Below are positions 52,296 to 61,111 of a DNA stretch of 64,000 bases, piece after piece (the first letter of the stretch is position 1; each line of letters starts with the position of its first letter). A model generated the notes under the pieces. That model searched no databases and had not been told where the DNA came from. It saw nothing but the letters and a program-made list of their open reading frames with translations. Origin of the DNA: DASXRA01 sp036506155 (lineage in GTDB: Bacteria; Actinomycetota; Actinomycetes; Mycobacteriales; Jatrophihabitantaceae); contig DASXSF010000059.1 in the NCBI GenBank assembly GCA_036506155.1, forward strand, positions 34,933 through 98,932, written 5' to 3'. The position numbers were made by a program, and so were the translations under genes.

Positions 52296-52313
52296 TCGCG
52301 CGCAATCCCTTGT

Positions 52314-53066
52314 CTAGTACGAGGTAATCCCGCCCGATCCGTTGCGGGTGGGACACGGTTGGGTCGCCAGGTGCGTCGGCGGCGGGCCGGTCTTGCGCAG
52401 GCAGCCGGTGGACGCCAACTGGTCGCCGCCGAACCGGTACGTGTTCCAGAATTGGTGGCCCTGGGCGAAGTTCGGCGTGTAGTCGCTGTCGAGGGCGACC
52501 ACGTCGAGGTCACCGTCGCCGTCCAGGTCACGGGCGAGAACAGTGGGCAGGTCAGCGACGACCGCTGCCCGGGCCGGCGCCACGAGCCGTCCGCCCCGAA
52601 GCAGCATTACCTGCGCGACCGACGAGTGGACGCCGTCGCCGTCGGTGAGCACGCACTGCTGCGCACGGCAGGACAGCGCACCCGACCAGCCGTCTCCCGC
52701 CGGCCACAGCCACCACTGGACGGCCACGCCGTCCCGCGACAACTCGACGACCGGCTTGGTGCGGAAGTCGCCGACCGTGCCGGCGTGCCAGATGCTGATC
52801 GCGTATCCCCCGCCTAGGCTCGCCGTCTGCGCCTGCGTGCAGTTGCTGGTCACGCACTGCTGCGGCTTGACGGCCGGCGCGGATGTGCGCGGCGAGGACG
52901 GGTGCGGCAACGCGGCGGGCGTGGACGCTCGTGGCGGCGCGGGCGCGCGATCGCTCCCCAAAGCGACCGCGACGGCCGCGCCCGCAGCCACCACTACCGC
53001 CCCGGCCGCGCCGATGATCACCCAGCGCCGCGGTACCCGCTTGCGCCAGGCTCCCCCAGCGAGCAC
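52314..53066 (-). CDS. Membrane-anchored protein with FG-GAP-like repeat
   Basis: 250 residues from a GTG with GGAGG five bases upstream, preferred to a TTG four codons earlier. One membrane helix (WVIIGAAGAVVVAAGAAVAV) is followed by a Pro/Ala linker and an extracytoplasmic domain with Cys pairs (QQCVTSNC; CRAQQC). The motif DLDGDGDLDVVALDSDY is a Ca-binding FG-GAP/VCBS unit. Only one such unit is present. It probably sits at the cell surface; function unknown. Confidence 0.75.
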   Translation of the reverse strand: MLAGGAWRKRVPRRWVIIGAAGAVVVAAGAAVAVALGSDRAPAPPRASTPAALPHPSSPRTSAPAVKPQQCVTSNCTQAQTASLGGGYAISIWHAGTVGDFRTKPVVELSRDGVAVQWWLWPAGDGWSGALSCRAQQCVLTDGDGVHSSVAQVMLLRGGRLVAPARAAVVADLPTVLARDLDGDGDLDVVALDSDYTPNFAQGHQFWNTYRFGGDQLASTGCLRKTGPPPTHLATQPCPTRNGSGGITSY

Positions 53067-53190
53067 TGGATCCTCCAAGCGGCAGGGCGCGGCACGGCGT
53101 GACCGGAACTATCTCTGATAACGGGGTCGCTGACGATTCGGTTGCCATCTTTCCATAACGATCAGGTCAACCTCGTGCAACGAACCGAAC

Positions 53191-53814
53191 TCAGCGCGGA
53201 CCGAACTGGCGGTCGCCGGCGTCTCCCAAGCCCGGGACGATGAACGCGTCCTCGTTCAACCCCTGGTCGATGCTCGCCGTGACCACGCGCAGCGGTAGCT
53301 GGCTCTGCTCTAGCCGCCACAACCCTTCGGGCGCAGCCAGCGCACAGACGACGGTTATGTCGTCGGCACCCCGCGAGGCGAGAAGCGATACGCAGTGCAG
53401 CAGCGAGCCGCCGGTGGCGAGCATGGGGTCGAGCACGATCACCGGCCGGCCCGAAAGGTCGTCCGGCAGCGAAGCCATGTACGCCTCGGGCTCGTGCGTC
53501 TCCTCGTTGCGGGCCAGTCCGACGAAGCCCATTTGCGATTCGGGCAGCAGGTTGAACGCCGCCTCGGCCATTCCCAGCCCGGCGCGCAGGACCGGCACGA
53601 GCAGCGGCGGATTGGCGAGCGTGGCGCCGATGGTCGGACCGATGGGCGTGGTTACCGGGACATCCACCACGGCGCAGCCGCGCGTGGCCTCGTACACGAG
53701 CATCGTGGCGAGCTCGCGGAGCGCAGCCCGGAACTCGGCATTGCTACTGGTCTTGTCGCGCATCACAGTCAGCCGCGAGCGGACGATGGGATGGTCGACA
53801 ACCGTGGTGTCCAC
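53191..53814 (-). CDS. upp: Uracil phosphoribosyltransferase
   Basis: 207 residues from a GTG (VDTTVVDHPIVRSRLTVMRD). RDKTSSNAEFRAALRELATM, LVPVLRAGLGMAEAAFNLLP, the PRPP loop VIVLDPMLATGGSLLHCVSL and the uracil hood IDQGLNEDAFIVPGLGDAGD are all present. It makes UMP from uracil and PRPP. In mycobacteria upp is likewise close to deoD/pmmB. Confidence 0.95.
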   Translation of the reverse strand: MDTTVVDHPIVRSRLTVMRDKTSSNAEFRAALRELATMLVYEATRGCAVVDVPVTTPIGPTIGATLANPPLLVPVLRAGLGMAEAAFNLLPESQMGFVGLARNEETHEPEAYMASLPDDLSGRPVIVLDPMLATGGSLLHCVSLLASRGADDITVVCALAAPEGLWRLEQSQLPLRVVTASIDQGLNEDAFIVPGLGDAGDRQFGPR

Positions 53815-53824
53815 GACCCGAACC

Positions 53825-54710
53825 TTAGCGATGAAGTGACACGGGATGAGCCCACCCGTCATGCGCGCCCGGCGGACGAGTCAGCGATGAGCGCTCGCGC
53901 GAAGAGCCCGCCGCCGCGACGCGGCCCGGGCCGAAGGCGCGGAGTGGCGCGAGGCATCCGCCCTTCCGGGGCGGTGGCCCGAGCGACGCGCCCGGCGGAT
54001 GAATCCGTCGCCGAGTGACCTGCTCGGCAGCTTCGCGGGCCCGGCGCCGGCTCGGCCAGAACGGCAGGTCGAGCAGCACCAGCAGCACGAGGCCGACACC
54101 GGCGGCGCTCACGACATACCACGGCCACGGCCCGAGCACGTTGAGCAGGGTCCACTCCCCCGGCGGATCGCGCAGGAACATGTAATTGGCCCCGGTCACG
54201 GCGTCAACGAACCCGACGAACGCTGTGTAGACCGCGGTAATCGCGAACACCCGTGCCACCGCGCCGGGCTGAGGCGGAAGCCGTAGGCCGACCACCAGAA
54301 ACACCGCGGCGAGCACGATTCCGAGGTGGCCGACCAGGTACTCGAAGAACATCAGGTGCGGGAACCCGACGGCCAGGTCAGGGGTGATCACGGCCTGCAG
54401 GGTGCCGGCCAGGCCCCAGAAGTAGGTCAGCTCCACGAGCAGCGGAACCCGCCACCAGCAGGCCGCGGCGGCCACGATCACCCCCACGTCGCACAGGGCG
54501 AGGGGCAGCGGTCTGCTCGCGGACCAAGTCCTGCGCGATGAGGCTGCCGGTGTAGATGACGGCAACGGCGGCCAGCGTCAGCCCGATCACCCTCGCGCAG
54601 ACGATTCGCCACGTGCCCGGCCGCTTGTGCGCTGCTATGCATACGGCTGCGCACGTGGCCCCAGCGAGGACCACGGCCGGCCAATACACATCTGGCGACA
54701 CGGCTGCCAT
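53825..54710 (-). pseudogene. TIGR02206/YwaF-like membrane protein, frameshifted and tailed by a repeat
   Basis: The N-terminal part (from ATG 54710, MAAVSPDVYWPAVVLAGATC ... AVIYTGSLIAQDL) and the remainder are in different frames. The slip is near 54515, where WSASRPLPLALCDVGVIVAA should follow. The rest is a clear YwaF-like protein: ELTYFWGLAGTLQAVITPDL, FPHLMFFEYLVGHLGIVL, TGANYMFLRDPP and LLNVLGPWPWYVV. After PFWPSRRR the frame runs into the dispersed repeat, adding about 65 unrelated residues. Six or seven membrane helices are expected. Function unknown. Confidence 0.75.
53884..54020 (+). repeat. Dispersed GC-rich repeat, forward copy
   Basis: The head GCGATGAGCGCTCGCGCGAA is followed by CCGCCGCGACGCGGCCCGGG and the hairpin GCATCCGCCC-TTCCG-GGGCGGTGGC. 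The inverted right end is not evident. It lies between upp and the YwaF-like gene, whose C-terminal coding frame is read through it on the other strand. The window-end copy is the closest relative. Confidence 0.85.
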
Positions 54711-54752
54711 CACAGCGTCCTGTCACGCGCTTCCGCCCGGACTGAACGTCGG

Positions 54753-55157
54753 TCAGCCGTCTTGTTGCTCGCCATTGTCGTGCGCGCGGTGCCGCTCGTG
54801 GGCTATGAGTTCACCGGCGTGGCGAACGTCCGTACGGACCCGGTCGCTCGCGTTGCGCGTCTCGAGCCAGGCGAGCTGCGACACGTGCCTGAACTCCATC
54901 CACGCGTGCGCCGCCGCGTGCCGCGCGATCAGGATCCGCGTGGCGTTGGCCGAGGCATCCCCGGCAGTCGCGCGGTCGGCGGCGTGTCGCTCCGCGAGCG
55001 CGGCGTGCTCCTCGTCGTGCCGGGCGTATGTCTCTTCGTGCGCGCTCAGATGCCGTCGCGACATCTCAGCGTGGTCCGCCGCGTGTCGCCGTTCCATCTC
55101 GGCATGCTCGGCCGACTGGCCGGCGGCGACGTCGGCAGGTACGTCCGGTTCCGCCAT
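54753..55157 (-). CDS. His-rich coiled-coil protein
   Basis: 134 residues from ATG 55157 with a GGTGAGG site. After an acidic start (MAEPDVPADVAAGQSAEHAE) the protein is built of short amphipathic units such as MERRHAADHAEM, SRRHLSAHEETYARHDEEHA and ALAERHAADRAT. It has about 18 His, many in RH-x3-H spacing, plus Arg/Glu salt-bridge patterns. There are no membrane segments and no known domain. A long alpha-helical, possibly metal-binding rod is suggested by composition only. Confidence 0.65.
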   Translation of the reverse strand: MAEPDVPADVAAGQSAEHAEMERRHAADHAEMSRRHLSAHEETYARHDEEHAALAERHAADRATAGDASANATRILIARHAAAHAWMEFRHVSQLAWLETRNASDRVRTDVRHAGELIAHERHRAHDNGEQQDG

Positions 55158-55185
55158 GATGATCACCTCACCCAAGCGTTCTCGG

Positions 55186-55998
55186 CTAGATCCGGAAGAA
55201 CAGGTTCAAATACAGGTCGGCCATCGCCCGGTCCCCACGGATCGTTCCGGAGTTGCTCCGGCCGAACGCCGTGAGCACGAAGCTTCCCGGGTCGAACTCG
55301 AGGACGGTGCCGAGGCCGTCCACGGCAGACGGCTCGTAGGACATCCCGTCGGAGTCGACCGTCACGCGGGTGTCGCCCGCGTTCGGGCCCGACGTGATCC
55401 GAATGCCGATCTCGCAGGGCTGGACGTCGCTTGCCGTCGTGTACTTCCAGAGCACGAACATGAACGGGACCAGCAGGTCGGCCGCGTCGCCGGAGAGGCC
55501 GTGCGCCCTCCCAGTGCCCTGCCGGACATCCCAGGAGTGCACGCCGTAGTCCATGAGCTGAAACGCCGGATAGAAGAACGCCGGCAGCGGGCCCATGTAG
55601 AAGTGCGGTACCAGGAGGCCGGTCCAGTCGTCCTCGCTCAGCGCGTTGAAGATCTCCATCATCTTGTCGAAGTCGCCGCGCAGCCGCTCGACCAGTTCCG
55701 TCCGCGGTTGCGATCGAAAGGCTGTGGCCTGTTCGTCGACCCGGGCCGCCATACCGGGCAACCCATACGCAGGCGGCATCTCGCCGTGAGCGCGAGCCGT
55801 GTCGAAGGCGACGAAATAAGCCTCGGTGGTGTCGACGAGGTGGCCGACGACGTCGCGAACCTGCCAGTGCCCGGCCCCCGTGGGCGCTTCCCAGGCATCG
55901 TCACTGTCGACCATCGCAAAGAACTGCTCGGCCTCTCTGCGCACGACGCCAAGAATCGTGTCCTTGCCGGCGTACATCATGGCGTTCCAGGTGCTCAT
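55186..55998 (-). CDS. Mycothiol-dependent maleylpyruvate isomerase-like (DinB-fold) protein
   Basis: 270 residues with AAGGAGG five bases before the ATG. WQVRDVVGHLVDTTEAYFVA carries the first His of the MDMPI metal site. The later QLMDYGVHSWDVRQGTGRAH holds the HxWD ligand, completing the N-terminal metal-binding domain. The C-terminal SCP2-like part (FVLTAFGRSNSGTIRGD) is typical of the family. It probably uses mycothiol or acts as an unassigned thiol transferase. Confidence 0.88.
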   Translation of the reverse strand: MSTWNAMMYAGKDTILGVVRREAEQFFAMVDSDDAWEAPTGAGHWQVRDVVGHLVDTTEAYFVAFDTARAHGEMPPAYGLPGMAARVDEQATAFRSQPRTELVERLRGDFDKMMEIFNALSEDDWTGLLVPHFYMGPLPAFFYPAFQLMDYGVHSWDVRQGTGRAHGLSGDAADLLVPFMFVLWKYTTASDVQPCEIGIRITSGPNAGDTRVTVDSDGMSYEPSAVDGLGTVLEFDPGSFVLTAFGRSNSGTIRGDRAMADLYLNLFFRI

Positions 55999-56197
55999 GC
56001 CGACCTCCTTGGTCGTGGCTGCTTACAGCTCCGTCAGGGGGACGTCTGTAGCGCTCGATACTGGCACCTCGCGTCAAGCCCGCGCCGGTGCGGCCCAGGC
56101 ATGCTCGATCACGTCGGCGGGCCAAGACTAATCCGCCGTCGCATCCGCCGCGAAATCCGTCAGTCGCGCATTGTCGCTGCGCTCCTAGACTGGTCAG

Positions 56198-57136
56198 GTG
56201 ACTGCTGTATTGCCCGACGTCACGGGCTCGGACGGTGCGCTGCGGCGCTTCCTTTTCGGGTTGCCTGGCGTCGACCAGGTCGGCGCCGAGGCACGCGCGG
56301 CCGGACTCTTCACGCGCAGCATCAAGACCACCGCCAAGGCGTGGGCCATCGACACGGCGATCCGCATGGTCGATCTCACCACGTTGGAGGGCGCGGACAC
56401 CCCGGGCAAGGTGCGCTCGCTGTGCGCCAAGGCAATGCGGCCCGACCCGGGCGATGCGACCGCACCGCCGGTCGCCGCCGTCTGCATCTACCCCGATCTG
56501 GTGACGACGGCGGTGGACGCGTTGCGCGGATCGAGCGTTGCCGTGGCCAGCGTCGCCACGGCGTTCCCGTCCGGGCGCGCGTCGCTTTCGACGAAGCTCG
56601 CCGACGTCCGCGACGCGGTGGACGCAGGTGCCGGCGAGATCGACATGGTGATCGACCGTGGTGCGTTCCTCGCCGGGCGGTACCTGGAGGTGTTCGAGGA
56701 GATCGTCGAGACCAAGAAGGCCTGCGGGCCCGCCCACCTCAAGGTGATCCTCGAAACGGGCGAGCTGGTCACGCTGGACAACGCGCGCCGCGCCTCGTGG
56801 CTGGCCCTGCTCGCCGGCGGTGACTTCATCAAGACGTCGACCGGCAAGGTCACGCCGGCGGCGACTCCAGCGGTCGCGCTCACGATGCTCGAGGCGGTGC
56901 GCGACTTCGAGGCGGCCACGGGCGACGCTCGCGGCGTGAAGCTCGCCGGGGGCATTCGATCCAGCAAGGATGCGGTGCGTTACCTGGTGATGGTGAACGA
57001 GGTAGCAGGCGAGCGGTGGCTCGACCCGGCACTGTTCCGCTTCGGAGCGTCCAGCCTGCTCAACGACCTGCTGCTACAGCGGCACAAGCTGACCACCGGT
57101 GCCTACGACGGCGCCGACTATGTGACGGTGGACTGA
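56198..57136 (+). CDS. deoC: Deoxyribose-phosphate aldolase
   Basis: 312 residues from a GTG, longer than Escherichia coli DeoC, as in many actinobacteria. The class I aldolase core is TAVDALRGSSVAVASVATAF, GAGEIDMVIDRGAFLAGRY, HLKVILETGEL, and the Schiff-base Lys in GGDFIKTSTGKVTPAATP with the relay Lys in ARGVKLAGGIRSSKDAVRYL. It splits 2-deoxyribose-5-phosphate to acetaldehyde and glyceraldehyde-3-phosphate. The adjoining aldehyde dehydrogenase gene (TGATG overlap) would oxidise acetaldehyde. Confidence 0.95.
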   Translation: MTAVLPDVTGSDGALRRFLFGLPGVDQVGAEARAAGLFTRSIKTTAKAWAIDTAIRMVDLTTLEGADTPGKVRSLCAKAMRPDPGDATAPPVAAVCIYPDLVTTAVDALRGSSVAVASVATAFPSGRASLSTKLADVRDAVDAGAGEIDMVIDRGAFLAGRYLEVFEEIVETKKACGPAHLKVILETGELVTLDNARRASWLALLAGGDFIKTSTGKVTPAATPAVALTMLEAVRDFEAATGDARGVKLAGGIRSSKDAVRYLVMVNEVAGERWLDPALFRFGASSLLNDLLLQRHKLTTGAYDGADYVTVD

Positions 57137-58557
57137 TGAAGTTCGAATACGCCCCCGCGCCGGAATCGCGCGACATCGCCCGGCTCAAGGCGTCCTACGG
57201 CATCTTCGTCGACGGTGAGTTCCGTGCCGGTGCCGGCGAGGCTGTCAAGACGATCAACCCGGCCAACGAGGAGCCACTCGCCGAGGTCGCCGAGGCGGCA
57301 CCGTCCGACGTGGACGATGCGGTGCGCGCCGCCCGCCGGGCGTTCTCACCCTGGGCCGGCCTGCCCGGCCGGGAGCGGGCAAAGTACCTCTACCGGATCG
57401 CCCGCGCCATCCAGGAACGCTCTCGCGAGCTTGCCGTCCTCGAATCGCTCGACAACGGCAAGCCGATCAAAGAGTCCCGCGACGTCGACATCCCGCTCGC
57501 CGCGGCGCACTTCTTCTACTACGCGGGCTGGGCCGACAAGCTGGCGTACGCGGGTTTCGGCCCCGATCCGCGGCCGGTCGGGGTCGCCGGCCAGATTATC
57601 CCGTGGAACTTCCCGCTGCTCATGGCAGCCTGGAAGATCGCCCCGGCGCTGGCCTGCGGTAACACCGTGGTCCTGAAGCCGGCAGAGACCACGCCGCTCA
57701 CCGCGCTGACGCTTGCCGAGATCATCGCAGAAGCGGACCTGCCCCCGGGTGTCGTCAACATCCTCGCGGGCGGCCCCTCGATCGGCGAGGCGATCGTCCG
57801 GCACGACGGCATCGACAAGATCGCGTTCACCGGTTCGACCGAGGTCGGCAAGATCATCCAGAAGACGGCGGTCGGCAAGCGGGTGTCGCTCGAGCTCGGC
57901 GGCAAGGCGGCCAACATCATCTTTGAGGATGCCCCGCTCGACCAGGCGATCGAGGGCATCGTCAACGGCATCTTCTTCAATCAGGGCCACGTGTGTTGCG
58001 CCGGATCACGCCTGCTCGTCCAGGAGTCCGTCGCCGACGACGTGATCGCCGCGCTGCAACGGCGGCTGACCACGCTGCGACTCGGCGACCCGCTGGACAA
58101 GAACACGGACATCGGCGCGATCAACTCGGCCGCGCAGCTGGCCCGCATCCGCGAGCTGACGGCTTCGGGTGTCGAGGAGGGGGCCCGCGCGTGGTCGCCC
58201 CCTTGTGACCTCCCCGAACGGGGCTACTGGTTCGCACCCACCGTGTTCACCCATGTATCACAAGCGAATCGCATAGCCCGCGAGGAGATCTTCGGGCCGG
58301 TGCTCTCGGTGTTGACGTTCCGCACGCCCGCCGAGGCCGTCGAGAAGGCCAACAACAGCCCGTACGGTTTGTCGGCCGGTATCTGGACGGAAAAGGGCTC
58401 GCGCATCCTATGGTTCGCGCAGCAGTTGCGGGCCGGTGTGGTGTGGGCGAACACGTTCAACCGGTTCGACCCGGGCGCGCCGTTCGGCGGCTATAAGGAG
58501 TCGGGCTTCGGCCGCGAGGGTGGCCGCCACGGCCTGGAGGCCTACCTTGACGTTTGA
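57136..58557 (+). CDS. Aldehyde dehydrogenase
   Basis: 473 residues. NAD site and fold: VGVAGQIIPWNFPLLMAAWK, KPAETTPLTAL and FTGSTEVGKIIQ. The catalytic Glu is in VSLELGGKAANIIFED, the catalytic Cys in FFNQGHVCCAGSRLL, and the NAD-ring Glu in EEIFGPVLSVLTF. The C-terminus ends APFGGYKESGFGREGGRHGL. Translationally coupled to deoC, so acetaldehyde from deoxyribose is a likely substrate. It overlaps the next gene by 11 bp. Confidence 0.94.
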   Translation: MKFEYAPAPESRDIARLKASYGIFVDGEFRAGAGEAVKTINPANEEPLAEVAEAAPSDVDDAVRAARRAFSPWAGLPGRERAKYLYRIARAIQERSRELAVLESLDNGKPIKESRDVDIPLAAAHFFYYAGWADKLAYAGFGPDPRPVGVAGQIIPWNFPLLMAAWKIAPALACGNTVVLKPAETTPLTALTLAEIIAEADLPPGVVNILAGGPSIGEAIVRHDGIDKIAFTGSTEVGKIIQKTAVGKRVSLELGGKAANIIFEDAPLDQAIEGIVNGIFFNQGHVCCAGSRLLVQESVADDVIAALQRRLTTLRLGDPLDKNTDIGAINSAAQLARIRELTASGVEEGARAWSPPCDLPERGYWFAPTVFTHVSQANRIAREEIFGPVLSVLTFRTPAEAVEKANNSPYGLSAGIWTEKGSRILWFAQQLRAGVVWANTFNRFDPGAPFGGYKESGFGREGGRHGLEAYLDV

Positions 58558-59395
58558 GCGGCTGCGCGTCCGAAAGACATACAAGCTGTATATCGGCGGA
58601 GCGTTCCCACGGTCCGAGTCGGGGCGGTCCTATCCGGTGACGGGCCGCGACGGGACCACCCTGGCGCACGCCGCGCAGGCGTCCCGCAAGGACGTCCGCG
58701 ACGCGGTGGTCGCCGCCCGGAAGGCCTTCGCCGGGTGGTCACGCACAACCGCGTACAACCGTGGTCAGGTGCTGTACCGGGTCGCCGAGATGCTCGACGG
58801 TCGCCGCGAGCAGTTCGCCGCCGAGGTGGCCGCCGCCGGCGACGACCCGTCCACTGTGGACGCTGCCATCGACCGATGGGTCTGGTACGCCGGCTGGGCC
58901 GACAAGTACGCGCAGGTTGTCGGTGCCACCAACCCCGTCGCCGGGCCGTACTTCAATTTCTCGCTGCCCGAGCCGACCGGCGTCGTGGGCGTGCTCGCCC
59001 CGCAGGAGTCGAGCCTGCTGGGGCTGGTCAGTGTGATCGCCCCGGTGATCGTCACCGGCAATGCCGCCGTGGTTGTCGCTTCGGAACAGCGGCCGTTGCC
59101 GGCGGCCTCGCTGGCCGAGGTGCTTGCCACGTCCGACCTGCCGGGTGGCGTCGTGAACATCCTGACGGGACGGGTGGCCGAACTCGCACCATGGCTGGCC
59201 AGCCATCGTGACGTCAACGCCCTCGACCTCACCGGCGTGGCCGCCGACGCACGCCCGTCCCTGCAACGGGCGGCCGCCGACAACGTCAAGCGGGTGTACC
59301 TTCCGCGCGAAAAGGACTGGGCGGCCGATCCCGGCACCAGGCGGCTGGCCGCCTTCGTCGAGACCAAGACCGTCTGGCATCCCATCGGGGTATGA
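58547..59395 (+). CDS. Short aldehyde-dehydrogenase-like protein lacking the catalytic domain
   Basis: 282 residues from a TTG with GGAGG six bases before it, inside the end of the previous gene. The N-terminal NAD-binding part of the ALDH fold is kept: TYKLYIGGAFPRSESGRSYP, YRVAEMLDGRREQFAAEV, AIDRWVWYAGWADKYAQVVG and GVLAPQESSLLGLVSVIAPV. The catalytic Cys loop, ELGGK Glu and oligomerisation end are missing. Length and coupling suggest a stable partner of the full enzyme rather than chance truncation, but activity is not expected. Confidence 0.85.
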   Translation: MTFERLRVRKTYKLYIGGAFPRSESGRSYPVTGRDGTTLAHAAQASRKDVRDAVVAARKAFAGWSRTTAYNRGQVLYRVAEMLDGRREQFAAEVAAAGDDPSTVDAAIDRWVWYAGWADKYAQVVGATNPVAGPYFNFSLPEPTGVVGVLAPQESSLLGLVSVIAPVIVTGNAAVVVASEQRPLPAASLAEVLATSDLPGGVVNILTGRVAELAPWLASHRDVNALDLTGVAADARPSLQRAAADNVKRVYLPREKDWAADPGTRRLAAFVETKTVWHPIGV

Positions 59396-59425
59396 CATAC
59401 CCCGATTGCGCAACAATCGCTCGCC

Positions 59426-60733
59426 TCAGACGAGGGATTCTTGCCCGATTCGAAAGACGCCGTCGGGGTCGACACGCTGCTCGACCGACTGCAACCGCTG
59501 GTACGACTCGGGGGTGTACGCAGACGCTACGAGGGACGGGTCGCGCAGGAAGTTCCGGAACGTGCCCCCCGTCGCGTACGGCGCGAGCGCCTCGGCCGCC
59601 TCGGGCGGTCCCTCGACGATGATCGACAACGGCACCTGCCGGTGCCCGATCGGGCCGGCGTCGGGCGCGGGACGCGCCATGGCGCCGCCCCAGTGCCGCA
59701 CCTCGACGGCGGCCACGCGGCTGCCCGGCGCGCGGACCGCGTCCACCACATGCGCGATCACCGGCTCCGGCAGCGACTCGATCATGTCGAAGTTCAGTGG
59801 CGCGACGCCGGGCATCCGCGTCTCGGCGAAGCTGGCCTCCCGGAAGTGCTCCCACAGCGGCGTTCCGGCGACCCGGTAGAGCGGGCGCAGCGCGGCAGCC
59901 GCATCCTGCGGCGATCCGGACGTGAGCGCCCGGATGGTGAAGGCCGGGCGTCCCGTCGACGGCCATGACGGCATCAGCACGATCGCGGTGCTGAGTTCGT
60001 CCGGTGCGGTGGCAATCCAATCGCGATAGCAGGCGAGCGCGGCAGCCGCCCGCTCGAGCGGGAACGCGGCGCTGCCGGACCAGACGGTAGGCACGTGGTA
60101 GAGCCGGAACTCCAGGGACGTGACCACGCCGACATTGCCGCCACCGCCGCGCAGGGCCCAGAACAGCTCCGGCCGCTCGTCCCGGCTCGCGCTGACGATC
60201 CGGCCGTCGGCGAGCACCACCTGGGCGCGCAGCACGCTGTCTGCGGCGAAGCCGAAGCGACGCGACAACCAGCTCAATCCGCCGCCGAGGGTGTATCCGG
60301 CCACGCCGACGTCCGGCGAGGACCCGGACAGTGGCACCAGCCCGAACGGCGCCGCCGCGGCGAGCACGGCGCCCCAGCGCGCGCCGGCGGCTACCCGTGC
60401 CACGCGCCGGTCCGGGTCGACGAGCACCCGGGTCAGGGCCGACGTCTTCAGCAGTACGCCGCCGCCGGCGGCAACGTGCGTGCCGTGCCCGGTCGACTGC
60501 ACGGTCATCGGCAACTGCCGCTCGCGCGCCCAGGTGATGGCGGCGCTCACGTCCAAGGGGCTTTCCGCCTCGGCGACGATCAGCGGGCGGGCATCGATCC
60601 GGGGGTTGAGCGCAGCTCGCCCCTTGTCGTATCCGGGCTCACCGGCCACGGATAGCTGCCCGGCGAAGCGGCGAGGCAGGTCGCGCCGGGCGGCGTGGGC
60701 GTCCTCGGCAACGGTCACGATGTGCGCTGTCAT
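59426..60733 (-). CDS. FAD-linked oxidase, berberine-bridge-enzyme-like
   Basis: 435 residues. The FAD_binding_4 domain has PLIVAEAESPLDVSAAITWA and MTVQSTGHGTHVA, where the His is the likely 8-alpha flavin attachment. It continues GLVPLSGSSPDVGVAGYTLG then GGLSWLSRRFG. The second attachment Cys of BBE enzymes is replaced in SSPDVGVAGY, so a single covalent bond is expected. The BBE C-terminal segment ends AYTPESYQRLQSVEQRVDPD. It oxidises alcohols or sugars with O2. It is not secreted; no signal is visible. Confidence 0.88.
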   Translation of the reverse strand: MTAHIVTVAEDAHAARRDLPRRFAGQLSVAGEPGYDKGRAALNPRIDARPLIVAEAESPLDVSAAITWARERQLPMTVQSTGHGTHVAAGGGVLLKTSALTRVLVDPDRRVARVAAGARWGAVLAAAAPFGLVPLSGSSPDVGVAGYTLGGGLSWLSRRFGFAADSVLRAQVVLADGRIVSASRDERPELFWALRGGGGNVGVVTSLEFRLYHVPTVWSGSAAFPLERAAAALACYRDWIATAPDELSTAIVLMPSWPSTGRPAFTIRALTSGSPQDAAAALRPLYRVAGTPLWEHFREASFAETRMPGVAPLNFDMIESLPEPVIAHVVDAVRAPGSRVAAVEVRHWGGAMARPAPDAGPIGHRQVPLSIIVEGPPEAAEALAPYATGGTFRNFLRDPSLVASAYTPESYQRLQSVEQRVDPDGVFRIGQESLV

Positions 60734-60802
60734 GCCAACTGAGACGTCGCAACGCGCGCGAACTCATCGATGATTTCCGCCGCCGGTATACGTCCTCACT
60801 GC

Positions 60803-61111
60803 ATGGCCGCAGATCGGATGGCCACGGTGGTGATCGTCCACGGTACGGCCGAGCTCGCGAGCTGGCGGGTCGAAGGCTCCGACCTCGTCTTCGTGGAGGA
60901 GCTGGCCTGGCTGGCACTTGCCGCGCGCCGGGCCGGCTACACCGTGCACCTGCGCGACGTCGACGCGGACGTCGCCCTACTGCTCGGCCTCGTCGGGCTG
61001 TCAGATGTGTTCGGGCAGCCCGAAGTACGGGAACAACGCGGTGTCGAGGAAGTTGTGGTGTCCGACGATGCGGTCTCCGCGCACCTCGATGACCTGGATC
61101 GACCACGGTGA
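60803..61111 (+). CDS. Putative STAS-like anti-sigma-antagonist-type protein, antisense to a sigma gene
   Basis: About 102 residues (a second ATG at 60818). VVIVHGTAELASWRVEGSDL then VFVEELAWLALAARRAGYTV and HLRDVDADVALLLGLVGLSD has the alternating strand/helix pattern and the LVGL end of small STAS domains. No phospho-Ser motif is obvious. The last 37 residues are read antisense to the 3' end of the convergent sigma gene (111-bp overlap). The assignment rests on pattern and is tentative. Confidence 0.5.
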   Translation: MAADRMATVVIVHGTAELASWRVEGSDLVFVEELAWLALAARRAGYTVHLRDVDADVALLLGLVGLSDVFGQPEVREQRGVEEVVVSDDAVSAHLDDLDRPR

